Shown here: positions 16,407-24,260 of the stretch, piece by piece
How positions within the stretch are numbered: the first letter of the stretch is position 1
Layout: every line of letters begins with the position of its first letter
NCBI GenBank assembly: GCA_947575805.1
Contig: CANPOY010000028.1
Span: 1 to 38,253 of the forward strand
Direction: 5' to 3'
From: an uncultured Lachnospiraceae bacterium
Lineage (GTDB): Bacteria; Bacillota; Clostridia; Lachnospirales; Lachnospiraceae
DNA: 38,253 nt
Notes under the pieces: generated by a model
What the model saw: the letters and a program-made list of their open reading frames with translations, nothing else
Told to the model about the DNA's origin: nothing
Databases searched by the model: none
Translations under genes and position numbers: made by a program

Positions 16407-17345
16407 ATGATAAACAGATTGATTTCCAGAATACGGGAGACAAATGCTCCCATCGTGGTGGGATTGGATCCCATGTTGAATTATGTGCCGGAGCATATTA
16501 AGCAGAAGGCTTATAAAGAGTACGGCGAGAACCTGGAGGGGGCGGCCGAGGCTTTATGGCAGTACAATAAGGGGATTGTGGATGCGGTTTATGACCTGGT
16601 TCCCGCAGTGAAGCCTCAGATAGCCATGTACGAGCAGTTTGGCCTTCCGGGAATGGCTGCCTTTGTGAAGACAGTAGATTATTGTAAGGAAAAGGGACTG
16701 ATAGTCATCGGCGACGTGAAGCGGGGCGACATCGGTTCCACTTCGGAGGCCTACGCTGTGGGCCATCTGGGCAGAGTACAGGTGGGGAGCAGTACCTGTG
16801 CGGGATTTGACGAGGATTTTATCACCGTGAATCCTTACTTGGGTTCGGACGGAGTGAAGCCCTTTACCAGGATATGTGCCCAGGAGAAAAAGGGGATTTT
16901 TGTCCTGGTGAAGACGTCCAACCCCAGCAGCGGGGAATTTCAGGATCGGCTGATCGACGGCAGGCCCTTGTATGAGCATGTAGGGGAGCAGGTAGCTGCC
17001 TGGGGCGCCGAGTGTATGCCGGAGAGCGGAGATTACAGTTATGTGGGGGCGGTGGTGGGAGCCACTTACCCGGAACAGGGCAGGATATTGAGAAAGCTGA
17101 TGCCAAAGGCCTTTATTCTGGTGCCCGGATACGGGGCGCAGGGCGGAAAAGGCGCCGATTTGGTACATTTTTTTAACGAGGACGGTCAGGGAGCCATAAT
17201 TAATTCTTCCCGGGGGATTATCGCCGCTTATCAGCAGGAAAAGTATGCCAAGTATGGACCGGAGGCTTATGCGGATGCTTCCAGGGCGGCTGTGCTGGAT
17301 ATGAGGGAGGATATTGCCGGGGCCCGGGAATTGAAGCTTCACTAG
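16407..17345 (+). CDS. pyrF: Orotidine 5'-phosphate decarboxylase (group 2)
   Basis: From the ATG at 16407 the protein has 312 residues, the length of the longer group 2 PyrF enzymes. It converts OMP to UMP, the last step of UMP synthesis. The catalytic DVKRGD motif gives D103, K105 and D108. The N-terminus MINRLISRIRETNAPIVVGL is typical. An AAAGGA site lies nine bases upstream. A GTG at 16389, overlapping the nrdD stop, would add six residues. It is co-transcribed with nrdD, with no room for a promoter. The partner gene pyrE is 9 kb downstream in another unit. Confidence 0.96.
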   Translation: MINRLISRIRETNAPIVVGLDPMLNYVPEHIKQKAYKEYGENLEGAAEALWQYNKGIVDAVYDLVPAVKPQIAMYEQFGLPGMAAFVKTVDYCKEKGLIVIGDVKRGDIGSTSEAYAVGHLGRVQVGSSTCAGFDEDFITVNPYLGSDGVKPFTRICAQEKKGIFVLVKTSNPSSGEFQDRLIDGRPLYEHVGEQVAAWGAECMPESGDYSYVGAVVGATYPEQGRILRKLMPKAFILVPGYGAQGGKGADLVHFFNEDGQGAIINSSRGIIAAYQQEKYAKYGPEAYADASRAAVLDMREDIAGARELKLH

Positions 17346-17399
17346 ATAATTTTGAAAAAGTGCCGGAATGACGGACAGAAATGGCGGGAGGATAGAACG

Positions 17400-18005
17400 A
17401 TGAATATAGTATGCCTGGACCTGGAGGGAGTTTTGGTGCCGGAGATCTGGATCGCGTTTGCGGAAGCCAGCGGTATACCGGAGTTAAAGCGTACTACCCG
17501 GGATGAGCCGGATTACGACAAGCTGATGCGGTGGCGCATCGGGATTTTAAAGGAGCATGGCCTGGGGCTGAAGGAGATTCAGAATACCATTGCCGGAATT
17601 CAGCCGCTTCCCGGGGCAAAAGAATTTCTGGATGAATTGAGAAGCTTTACCCAGGTAATCATTATCAGCGATACCTTTACACAGTTTGCATCGCCGCTTA
17701 TGGAAAAGCTGGGCCGGCCCACCATTTTCTGTAATTCTCTGGAGGTGGCGGACAACGGGGAGATCACGGGTTTCCGGATGCGGATCGAGAACTCCAAGCT
17801 GACGACGGTGCGGGCGCTGCAATCCATCGGCTACGATACCATTGCCAGCGGAGACAGCTACAATGACCTGGGGATGATACAGGCCAGTAAGGCCGGCTTC
17901 CTGTTCAAAAGCACGGAAAAGATCAAGGAGGAACACCCGGAACTGCCTGCATTTGACACCTATGAGGAACTGATGTCGGCAATCAGGGCCGCTGTGAAGG
18001 AATAA
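17400..18005 (+). CDS. thrH: Bifunctional phosphoserine phosphatase/homoserine phosphotransferase ThrH
   Basis: The protein has 201 residues, close to the 205 of the Pseudomonas enzyme. It is a HAD-superfamily hydrolase. Motif I reads DLEGVLVPE with D7 as nucleophile and E9 in place of the usual second Asp, as in ThrH. The TTRDEPDYDKLMRWR block, the ISDTF motif II and the GDSYNDLGM motif IV are all present. The start at 17400 has GGAGG about eight bases upstream; a longer frame from 17352 lacks family support. It lies 54 bases after pyrF and is probably in the same transcript. No serine or threonine pathway genes lie nearby. Confidence 0.9.
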   Translation: MNIVCLDLEGVLVPEIWIAFAEASGIPELKRTTRDEPDYDKLMRWRIGILKEHGLGLKEIQNTIAGIQPLPGAKEFLDELRSFTQVIIISDTFTQFASPLMEKLGRPTIFCNSLEVADNGEITGFRMRIENSKLTTVRALQSIGYDTIASGDSYNDLGMIQASKAGFLFKSTEKIKEEHPELPAFDTYEELMSAIRAAVKE

Positions 18006-18074
18006 CGACTCAGAGATTTATCCGAACGGCTGCGCTAATTATTTGGAGAGAATAGATTTATGACAAAATGTGCA

Positions 18075-18102
18075 GGGGACAGCACCGTAAGGTGGTGTCC
18101 CC
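18075..18102 (+). repeat. Subterminal hairpin of the IS200 relic
   Basis: GGGGACAGCACC (18075-18086) and GGTGGTGTCCCC (18091-18102) pair over 12 bp with one mismatch and a GTAA loop. Elements of the IS200 type carry such a hairpin near the left end; in IS200 it blocks transcription entering from outside. Here it could also end the nrdD-pyrF-thrH transcript, though the T-run (TCTTT) is weak. Confidence 0.6.
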
Positions 18103-18129
18103 GAATCTTTGTGTCACAGATAAAAGAAA

Positions 18130-18182
18130 CTCCTGTGTTAGTATAAAAGTAGGTCTGCAAACCACAAAATACAACACAGGAG
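18130..18182 (+). promoter_or_regulatory. Inverted repeat covering the transposase ribosome site
   Basis: CTCCTGTGTT (18130-18139) is an exact complement of AACACAGGAG (18173-18182), which contains the AGGAG ribosome site of the transposase start at 18192. In IS200 a stem-loop that hides this site keeps transposase production low. The same design has outlived the gene here. Confidence 0.6.
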
Positions 18183-18191
18183 GTGCCCAAG

Positions 18192-18315
18192 ATGGACACA
18201 ACAAATAGTTTAGCCCATACAAAATGGGAATGCTAGTACCATATCGTCCGGATCATATCCACATGTTGGTACGGATACCGCCCAAATACTCAGTATCAGA
18301 ATTTCTGGTGACAAT
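18192..18315 (+). pseudogene. IS200-type transposase (TnpA) remnant
   Basis: From the ATG at 18192 the frame reads MDTTNSLAHTKWEC, then a TAG at 18234, then YHIV, resembling the start of IS200 transposases. After a deletion of several dozen residues the reading moves to another frame, where DHIHMLVRIPPKYSVSEFL is clear. Its H-I-H at 18254-18262 is the HUH nuclease motif. The stop, frameshift and deletions leave it inactive. Confidence 0.75.
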
Positions 18316-18400
18316 GTGGTGTATGACGTGGTGGACAGTTACAAATCGCTGATGGAAAAGGTCATGAGGTAACTAATCACTGAAATCACGCATAGCAACG

Positions 18401-18437
18401 TTGACGATTTGGGTATCCTGTGATAGTATTCAGGATA
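18401..18437 (+). promoter_or_regulatory. Promoter of pulA with an inverted repeat over the -10
   Basis: TTGACG (18401-18406) and TAGTAT (18424-18429) have a 17-bp spacer. TATCCTG (18414-18420) and CAGGATA (18431-18437) form a perfect 7-bp inverted repeat around the -10, a typical repressor position. A second small repeat, ACTTT-acg-AAAGT, lies at 18443-18455 in the leader. The regulator is unknown. Confidence 0.55.
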
Positions 18438-18465
18438 ACGAAACTTTACGAAAGTCGAGGGCGCT

Positions 18466-20571
18466 ATGTTAACTTATAACCGGAAATTTGACGAGCAGTA
18501 CGAATATAAAGGACGGGATCTGGGGGCGGTCTGCGGAGAGGGCGGAACGATGTTCAAGCTGTGGTCGCCTCTTGCAGAGAGCGTGGAGCTGTGTCTTTAT
18601 GGACAAAACGGGACGGCGGGTGCTGAGCTTGAAACATTCTCAGGAACGTCCGGAACAGTTTCTATGAGGGAAACAGCGGAAGAAGTCCTTCCCATGGAAA
18701 GAGGGGAGAGGGGAGTCTGGAAGCTGGAGCTTCCCGGGTGTCTGCATGGGACTTATTATGACTTTCGTGTACGGGTGCAGGACAATGTGGTCCAAAGTGC
18801 CGATCCTTATGCAAAAGCCTGCGGCTGTAACGGCCGGCGCAGTATGGTAGTGGATCTGAAGCGGACAGATCCGGAGGGCTTTCGGCAGGAAAGAATTCCC
18901 GGGAGGAAATCTGAGACGATTATTTATGAGCTTCATGTAAAGGATTTTTCCTACGATCCGGACAGCGGGATTCCGGATCCGTTCCGGGGAAAGTATAAGG
19001 CGTTCACCTTCCCGGGGAAAGAGGGCGGCGCAGGAAACAGCGCCACCGGTATCGCCTATCTCCGGCGTCTGGGAGTAACCCATGTGCATCTGCTTCCTGT
19101 TTTTGACTTTGGCTGGCTGGACGAGGCGGGAGGCGACAGGCAGTTTAACTGGGGCTATGACCCGGTGAACTTTAATGTGCCGGAGGGCTCCTTTGCCACG
19201 GATGTGACTGACGGCACCGTGCGGATCAGGGAGTGCAAGGAAATGGTCCAGGCACTTCATCGGGCTGGAATCCGGGTAGTGATGGATGTGGTTTACAATC
19301 ATATGTATGAGAAGGAATCCTGGTTTGAGAGGATTGTTCCGGGATATTATTACAGAAGATGGGAGAACGGTGAGCTGTCTGACGGCTCTGCCTGCGGAAA
19401 CGATATGGCGGCAGGGCGGGCCATGGTGGATAATTATATTGTGGATTCGGTACTTTACTGGGCAAGGGAGTATCATATAGACGGATTTCGTTTTGACCTG
19501 ATGGGGCTGCTAACCGTGGAGCTGATGAACCGGATTCGCAGAGAACTGGACGCTGAGTACGGACCGGGGGAGAAGCTGCTGTACGGAGAGCCCTGGCGGG
19601 CGGCGGAATCTCCCATGGAGGCAGGCACCCTGGCGGCGGTGAAGGAAAATGTGAACCGTCTGGAGGATTTGGTCGCAGTGTTTTCAGACGATACCAGAGA
19701 CATCATAAAGGGTGATGTATTTGTGGCGGGAAAGCCCGGTTTTGTCAACGGAGGCAAGGGACTGGAGAACCGTCTGCTCCACGCTGTCACGGGCTGGCGG
19801 GATAACGGGGAAGGGTTTTGCCCTAACAGCTGCAGCCAGATTATCAATTATATTTCCGCCCATGACAATTATACCCTGTGGGATAAGCTGCTGGTTACTA
19901 TGGAGGCGGGAACTGCAGTCAGGCAGGAAGCGGATTATCTGGAGCCTAAGCCGGAATTACTTGCGGCAAATAAGCTGGCGGCCCTGATTTGCTTTACCTG
20001 CCAGGGGAATTTGTTTCTTCAGGCGGGAGAAGAGTTTGGGCGGACCAAATTCGGGGATGACAACAGTTACCGCTCAGATCCGGAGATCAATATGCTCCGC
20101 TGGAGGCAGGCGGAGCGCTTTCAGGGGCTGGTGGAATACTACCGAGGGCTGATCTCGCTGCGCCGGAAGCTGCCGGGCCTGTGCGATAAGTCCCGGGATG
20201 CCTGGAGGCGGATACAGAATCAGACCGTTCACGGCGAGGGAGTGGTATCCTTTCGGGTGGATAATCACGTCGGCACGGGTGATCCGGAAAGTGTGTCGGA
20301 CAGCATCTGGGAGGAGCTGCTGATCTATTATAACGCATCAGGAAGAAGCTTTCCGGTGGAGCTGCCCGACCTTTCGGGCGTATCGGAAATATCTGGGGTA
20401 TCGGGCGGGCAGCAGGAGGCGGAAGTTCCTTTGATTTCCGAGGCCGATTGGGAAATTCTGGCGGACGATACCTGTGCAGACTGCAGGAAGCCTGTGGCGG
20501 GTAAAACAGAAGTAAAAGCCTGCAGCGGATTGATTCTTGGGAAAAAGAGAAGAAAAATTCATCATATTTAA
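18466..20571 (+). CDS. pulA: Type I pullulanase (GH13, debranching enzyme)
   Basis: The protein has 701 residues. An N-terminal CBM48-like beta domain (about 15-115) precedes a GH13 barrel. The pullulanase-type motif FNWGYDPVNFNVPEGSF is present. The catalytic residues are the nucleophile D344 (GFRFDLMG), the acid E375 (YGEPW) and D467 (SAHDNYTLWD). It hydrolyses alpha-1,6 branch points of pullulan, glycogen or limit dextrins. There is no signal peptide, so it should act in the cytoplasm on imported branched maltodextrins. A GAGGG site lies five bases before the ATG. The C-terminus has a long loop with repeated SGVSE/SGVSG residues. It has its own promoter, upstream of the sugar uptake genes. 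Confidence 0.93.
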   Translation: MLTYNRKFDEQYEYKGRDLGAVCGEGGTMFKLWSPLAESVELCLYGQNGTAGAELETFSGTSGTVSMRETAEEVLPMERGERGVWKLELPGCLHGTYYDFRVRVQDNVVQSADPYAKACGCNGRRSMVVDLKRTDPEGFRQERIPGRKSETIIYELHVKDFSYDPDSGIPDPFRGKYKAFTFPGKEGGAGNSATGIAYLRRLGVTHVHLLPVFDFGWLDEAGGDRQFNWGYDPVNFNVPEGSFATDVTDGTVRIRECKEMVQALHRAGIRVVMDVVYNHMYEKESWFERIVPGYYYRRWENGELSDGSACGNDMAAGRAMVDNYIVDSVLYWAREYHIDGFRFDLMGLLTVELMNRIRRELDAEYGPGEKLLYGEPWRAAESPMEAGTLAAVKENVNRLEDLVAVFSDDTRDIIKGDVFVAGKPGFVNGGKGLENRLLHAVTGWRDNGEGFCPNSCSQIINYISAHDNYTLWDKLLVTMEAGTAVRQEADYLEPKPELLAANKLAALICFTCQGNLFLQAGEEFGRTKFGDDNSYRSDPEINMLRWRQAERFQGLVEYYRGLISLRRKLPGLCDKSRDAWRRIQNQTVHGEGVVSFRVDNHVGTGDPESVSDSIWEELLIYYNASGRSFPVELPDLSGVSEISGVSGGQQEAEVPLISEADWEILADDTCADCRKPVAGKTEVKACSGLILGKKRRKIHHI

Positions 20572-20578
20572 CAATTAA

Positions 20579-20588
20579 AAAACGTTTT
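20579..20588. promoter_or_regulatory. LacI-type operator candidate AAAACGTTTT
   Basis: This is a perfect 10-bp palindrome with a central CG, the layout of LacI/GalR-family sites. It lies just after the pulA stop and 276 bases before the GH13 lipoprotein gene. It is short and AT-rich, so it is only a candidate. Confidence 0.35.
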
Positions 20589-20650
20589 CCAAACAGAAAA
20601 TATGTCAGTGAAATCGAGAAATGTGATACGGACACTAAACTTTTTGGGAA

Positions 20651-20667
20651 ATTTTTCCGGGAAAAAT
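20651..20667. promoter_or_regulatory. 17-bp palindrome upstream of the GH13 lipoprotein gene
   Basis: ATTTTTCC (20651-20658) and GGAAAAAT (20660-20667) are exact complements around a single G. It lies about 200 bases before the gene and may be a regulator site or a weak terminator for pulA. Confidence 0.4.
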
Positions 20668-20726
20668 CCTGAACGGCGCGGATTTATGCAATTGCCGCTC
20701 AATGGAAACCGAAAATAGAAAAGGGA

Positions 20727-20742
20727 ATAGTTTCGAAACTAT
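20727..20742. promoter_or_regulatory. LacI-type operator candidate ATAGTTTCGAAACTAT
   Basis: This 16-bp palindrome is perfect. Its central TTTCGAAA with a CG core is the form recognised by many LacI-family sugar regulators, such as those controlling maltose genes. It lies about 90 bases upstream of the promoter of the GH13 gene. No LacI-family gene is in the window. Confidence 0.55.
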
Positions 20743-20829
20743 ATAGAAAAAAAGTTCGATAAAAGAAGAAATTTGCACAAAAAGCATCAAGAATTTATGG
20801 ATTTTTGTGGGATCTGCACAAAAACAGGG

Positions 20830-20858
20830 TTGACGATATGAAAAACATATGTTAGCAT
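20830..20858 (+). promoter_or_regulatory. Promoter of the GH13 lipoprotein gene
   Basis: TTGACG (20830-20835) and TAGCAT (20853-20858) have a 17-bp spacer. An ATATG-aaaaa-CATAT inverted repeat (20836-20850) lies between them. The annotated ATG at 20865 falls at the expected transcription start, and no ribosome site is visible upstream of it. Confidence 0.5.
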
Positions 20859-20864
20859 TAGGCT

Positions 20865-22487
20865 ATGAAAAAGATACATTATTTAACAAATTTAAGAACG
20901 CGGATGACATGCGGCCTGCTTTTGGCAGGAATGACGGCGGGGTTGACCGGCTGTGCGGGAAAAGCGCCGAAAGCGGCCGTGGATCCCATCGATGATAATT
21001 ATCGTGTTTTCTATGAAATATTTACGGGCTCTTTCTCTGATTCCAACGGTGACGGTATCGGAGATATAAGAGGAATCATTAACCGAATGGATTATCTGAA
21101 TGATGGGAATATTAATTCCGGAGAGAGTCTCGGAATCCAGGGAATCTGGCTGACACCGATCTTCTCTTCCCCGTCCTATCATAAATATGATGTCATTGAC
21201 TACTATACAATTGACAGTGACTTCGGTACGGAAGAGGATCTGAAGGAGCTCTTTGAGGTATGCCATGAGAGGAATGTAAAAGTGATTCTGGATCTGGTTC
21301 TGAATCATACCTCTTCCTCGAACCCGTGGTTCTTAAGCTTCGCGGATGCTCATAAGAACGGGGATACCGCAAGCCCCTATTATGATTACTATACGTATGT
21401 GACGAAGGAAAATCAGGTCAGCGGAAGGACTTACCGCCAGATCCCGGGGTGTACGGACGAATATTATGAATGCAATTTCAGCGGAGATATGCCGGAGCTG
21501 AATTACGATAAGGAAGAGGTCAGGCAGGAAGCGCTTAAGATTGCAAAATATTATCTGGATCTGGGGGCGGACGGGTTCCGGTTCGACGCGATCAAATACA
21601 TTTATTTCAATGATACCGGGAAGTCCTCCGAGTTCTGGGATTGGTATATGAAAGAGCTTCGTGCATACAAAGAGGACATTTACTGTGTAGGCGAATGCTG
21701 GTCTTCCGATCAGGAGACTCTGGAATATGTAGGCGGCCTGAACTGCTTTAACTTCCAGGTCGGCCAGGGTGAGGGCGTATTGACCAAGGCGGCCAGAAAC
21801 GGCCAGATCAATGCCTTCACCGGATATATCACGAGTTACCAGGATAAGGTTCTGGCCGAGAACAGTGAGTACGGCATGATGTGCAATTTCCTGTCGAACC
21901 ATGATACCGACAGGGCCGCGGGCTTTTTGAATGCAAGTACCGGAAATGCACAGATGGCAGCGAACCTGCTGATCCTGTGCAGCGGTTCCCCCTTCATGTA
22001 TTACGGAGAAGAGATTGGAATGAAGGGAACCAGGGGAGGTGCAAATACCGATGCCAACCGGCGTCTTGCCATGCTGTGGGGGGACGGTGACACGGTGAAG
22101 GATCCTGTGGGAAGCGATTTTCCGGCGGACAAACAGGTCAACGGGACCGTGGAAGAGCAGTTAAACGACGAGAACAGCCTGTATCATTATTATGCAAAGG
22201 TCATTGCGGTCCGCAACCGGCATCCGGAAATTGCCCGGGGCGATTATGAGACGGTCAGCTCAAAGTACAGTGACCTGGGGGGCTTTGAAATCTCTTATGA
22301 GGATTCGAAGATATTGCTTCTGCATAATACCTCGGCGGAGGAAATCGAGATAGAGCTTTCCGCGCTGACAGGGGTGACAGGGGAATATAAGAAGGTTACC
22401 GATTCCGTAGGGCTGGGCAGCGGTGCAAGCTTAAAAGGCAATATTTTAAAGATCGGTGCAAGAACCAGCGCGATTCTGGAAAAGTAA
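20865..22487 (+). CDS. Alpha-amylase family (GH13) surface lipoprotein
   Basis: The protein has 540 residues. The signal peptide ends in the lipobox LTG-C with lipid cysteine at C30, so the enzyme is displayed outside the cell. The GH13 barrel starts at about residue 45 with YEIFTGSFSDSNGDGIGD. It contains DLVLNHTS, the nucleophile D241 (GFRFDAIKY), the acid E277 (VGECW) and D347 (SNHDTDR). It should cut alpha-1,4 bonds in starch or maltodextrin; the exact product profile cannot be read from sequence. A C-terminal beta domain closes the protein. It begins the amylase-binding protein-MalF-MalG run. The start lacks a ribosome site; an internal ATG at 20904 is no better. Confidence 0.92.
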   Translation: MKKIHYLTNLRTRMTCGLLLAGMTAGLTGCAGKAPKAAVDPIDDNYRVFYEIFTGSFSDSNGDGIGDIRGIINRMDYLNDGNINSGESLGIQGIWLTPIFSSPSYHKYDVIDYYTIDSDFGTEEDLKELFEVCHERNVKVILDLVLNHTSSSNPWFLSFADAHKNGDTASPYYDYYTYVTKENQVSGRTYRQIPGCTDEYYECNFSGDMPELNYDKEEVRQEALKIAKYYLDLGADGFRFDAIKYIYFNDTGKSSEFWDWYMKELRAYKEDIYCVGECWSSDQETLEYVGGLNCFNFQVGQGEGVLTKAARNGQINAFTGYITSYQDKVLAENSEYGMMCNFLSNHDTDRAAGFLNASTGNAQMAANLLILCSGSPFMYYGEEIGMKGTRGGANTDANRRLAMLWGDGDTVKDPVGSDFPADKQVNGTVEEQLNDENSLYHYYAKVIAVRNRHPEIARGDYETVSSKYSDLGGFEISYEDSKILLLHNTSAEEIEIELSALTGVTGEYKKVTDSVGLGSGASLKGNILKIGARTSAILEK

Positions 22488-22496
22488 AATACCGGT

Positions 22497-22525
22497 ATTA
22501 AAGGATTCGCAGGAATTCTTTTAAT
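22497..22525 (+). promoter_or_regulatory. Hairpin before the binding-protein gene
   Basis: Left arm 22497-22508 and right arm 22513-22525 pair over about 12 bp with one bulge and one G-T pair. A TATAAT (22525-22530) follows, but no good -35 stands 17 bases upstream of it. The hairpin may be an attenuator, an RNA end that protects the message, or an operator. Confidence 0.4.
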
Positions 22526-22552
22526 ATAATAAAAAGTAAAGAGGAGAGAAGA

Positions 22553-24142
22553 ATGAAAAAGAAATTAGTAAAGTTTCTTGCTATGGGCCTGGCTTTGACA
22601 ATGGGTCTGGCGGCCTGTGGCAACAACGACAGCGGCAATGCAAGCGGAAGCGGCGGAACAAATGGGGGGGGTGGTGAAGGCACCGACAACAGTTCTCTGG
22701 CAGGTACTTATGACGTTACCCTCTGGGTGTCCGAAGCAGAGGGAGTTGCGGATTTGACCAAGACACAGATCAAGAGATTCTGTGATGCGAACCCCGGTAT
22801 TGTTATTAACGCGACTGTGGAGGGCATCTCCGAGTCCAACTCTGCTTCCAACATGATTACCGACGTTGAGAGCGGAGCGGATATTTTCTGTTTCGCACAG
22901 GATCAGCTGACCCGTCTGGTGGAAGCGGGTGCTCTGAACAAGCTGGGCACAAAGACGGCGGAGACCGTCAGGGAATTAAATACGGAAGTTGCCGTGAAAG
23001 CCGCATCCGTAGGAAACGAACTGTATTGCTATCCTCTGACCGCAGACAACGGTTATTTCATGTACTATGACAAGAGCGTTGTAAAGGAAGAGCATCTGGG
23101 CAGCCTGGAAGACATCATCGCTGACTGCGAAGCAGCAGGAAGAATGTTCTCCATGGAATGCGAGACCTCCGCGTGGTATGTTGCATCCTTCTTCTTTGCA
23201 ACAGGATGTAAGTCAGACTGGACCACCGATACCAGCGGGTCCTTCACCGGCGTGGATGATACCTTTAACTCACCCGAGGGCCTGATTGCCATGAAGGGTA
23301 TGGAGAAGCTTGTGAAGTCTCCCAGCTTCATGTCTTCCTCCAATGCGGCTGACTTTGCGGCGGCAACACCTTCCGCAGTAGTAGTCTGTGGTACATGGGG
23401 CTCGTCCGATGCCAAGGAAGCGCTTGGCGACAATTACGGCGTTGCGGAACTGCCTTCCTTTACGGTTGACGGGCAGTCCTATCATATGGGTTCTTACTCC
23501 GGATGTAAGCTGATGGGCGTTAAGCCTCAGGCAGACGCTACCAAGGGCGCCGTTCTTCAGCAGCTGGCTCTCTACCTTACAAACGAAGAGTGCTCTCTGG
23601 AGAGATATGAGTCACAGGGCTGGGGACCTGCGAACAAAGCAGCTATGGACAATGAAAAGGTTAAGGCCGATGAGGCGTTGCTTGCATTTAACGCACAGGC
23701 ACCTTATTCCGTTTCCCAGGGCAACATTCATGGTTCCTGGTGGGATATTGCAAAGTTGCTTGGCACCAATGCCCGTGAAGCGAAGACAGAGGCCGATCTT
23801 CAGGCTGGCTTAACGGCATACAGAGCTTCTGTCGACGCATTGTTCCAGATGTCAGACGAGCAGAAGAACGCATTCTCTCTGATCGGCGCATTCTCCGGAT
23901 ACAACTGGGATACCGACGTACCGATGACCGAGGATCCTGCGGGAACATGGACTGCAGAGCAGGAGTTCAAGGCCGGCGATGAGTTCAAGGTTCGCCAGGG
24001 CGCAAGCTGGGATGTAAACTTCGGTGTGGACGGTACTTTCAATGGTGACAATATCAAGATCGATGCTGACGGAACTTATGTTGTGACGTTGGTTTATGAC
24101 AGCGCGGCAGAAACCGCTACTCTTACTGTAACACCTAAGTAA
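22553..24142 (+). CDS. Maltodextrin-type ABC solute-binding lipoprotein with C-terminal SusE/F-like starch-binding module
   Basis: The protein has 529 residues. The lipobox LAA-C gives lipid cysteine C22, followed by a Ser/Gly/Asn-rich linker with a run of eight G bases (22664-22671). Residues 50-440 form a typical family 1 sugar-binding protein with conserved segments such as YYDKSVV and QGWGPANKAA. From about residue 445 a separate module starts at YNWDTDVPMTED. It contains TWTAEQEFKAGDEFKVRQGASWDVNFG and ends in short beta strands, resembling SusE/SusF starch-binding domains. This should help hold starch or long oligosaccharides at the surface. A strong GAGGAGAG site precedes the ATG. A strong terminator follows, so it is likely made in excess over the permeases. 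Confidence 0.9.
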   Translation: MKKKLVKFLAMGLALTMGLAACGNNDSGNASGSGGTNGGGGEGTDNSSLAGTYDVTLWVSEAEGVADLTKTQIKRFCDANPGIVINATVEGISESNSASNMITDVESGADIFCFAQDQLTRLVEAGALNKLGTKTAETVRELNTEVAVKAASVGNELYCYPLTADNGYFMYYDKSVVKEEHLGSLEDIIADCEAAGRMFSMECETSAWYVASFFFATGCKSDWTTDTSGSFTGVDDTFNSPEGLIAMKGMEKLVKSPSFMSSSNAADFAAATPSAVVVCGTWGSSDAKEALGDNYGVAELPSFTVDGQSYHMGSYSGCKLMGVKPQADATKGAVLQQLALYLTNEECSLERYESQGWGPANKAAMDNEKVKADEALLAFNAQAPYSVSQGNIHGSWWDIAKLLGTNAREAKTEADLQAGLTAYRASVDALFQMSDEQKNAFSLIGAFSGYNWDTDVPMTEDPAGTWTAEQEFKAGDEFKVRQGASWDVNFGVDGTFNGDNIKIDADGTYVVTLVYDSAAETATLTVTPK

Positions 24143-24211
24143 GATTACCGTTGTGGCTTCGATATAAACAGCAGAGTCCATATTTTACAAGGGTTCTGGT
24201 GCTATGAATGA

Positions 24212-24250
24212 AAAAGCCACCCCGGTAAAGAAACAGCCGGGGTGGCTTTT
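24212..24250 (+). terminator. Intrinsic terminator between the binding protein and malF
   Basis: Arms 24212-24225 and 24237-24250 pair perfectly over 14 bp, GC-rich at the core and ending in TTTT. Because malF and malG follow only 11 bases later, partial read-through would give more binding protein than permease, the usual ratio for such operons. Confidence 0.85.
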
Positions 24251-24260
24251 ATAAAAACAG

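Larger units (their letters stand above)
18060..18320 (+). mobile_element. Decayed IS200-type insertion sequence
   Basis: The left part of an IS200/IS605-family element survives: a terminator-like hairpin, a hairpin that covers the ribosome site, and the beginning and middle of the transposase gene. No right end is recognisable, and its internal part is deleted. The boundaries are approximate. It sits between thrH and pulA; the pulA promoter lies downstream of the relic. Confidence 0.75.

Noticed and set aside
18640..19476. 278-residue open frame on the minus strand
   Set aside because: It is antisense to pulA and shows no domain or ribosome site.
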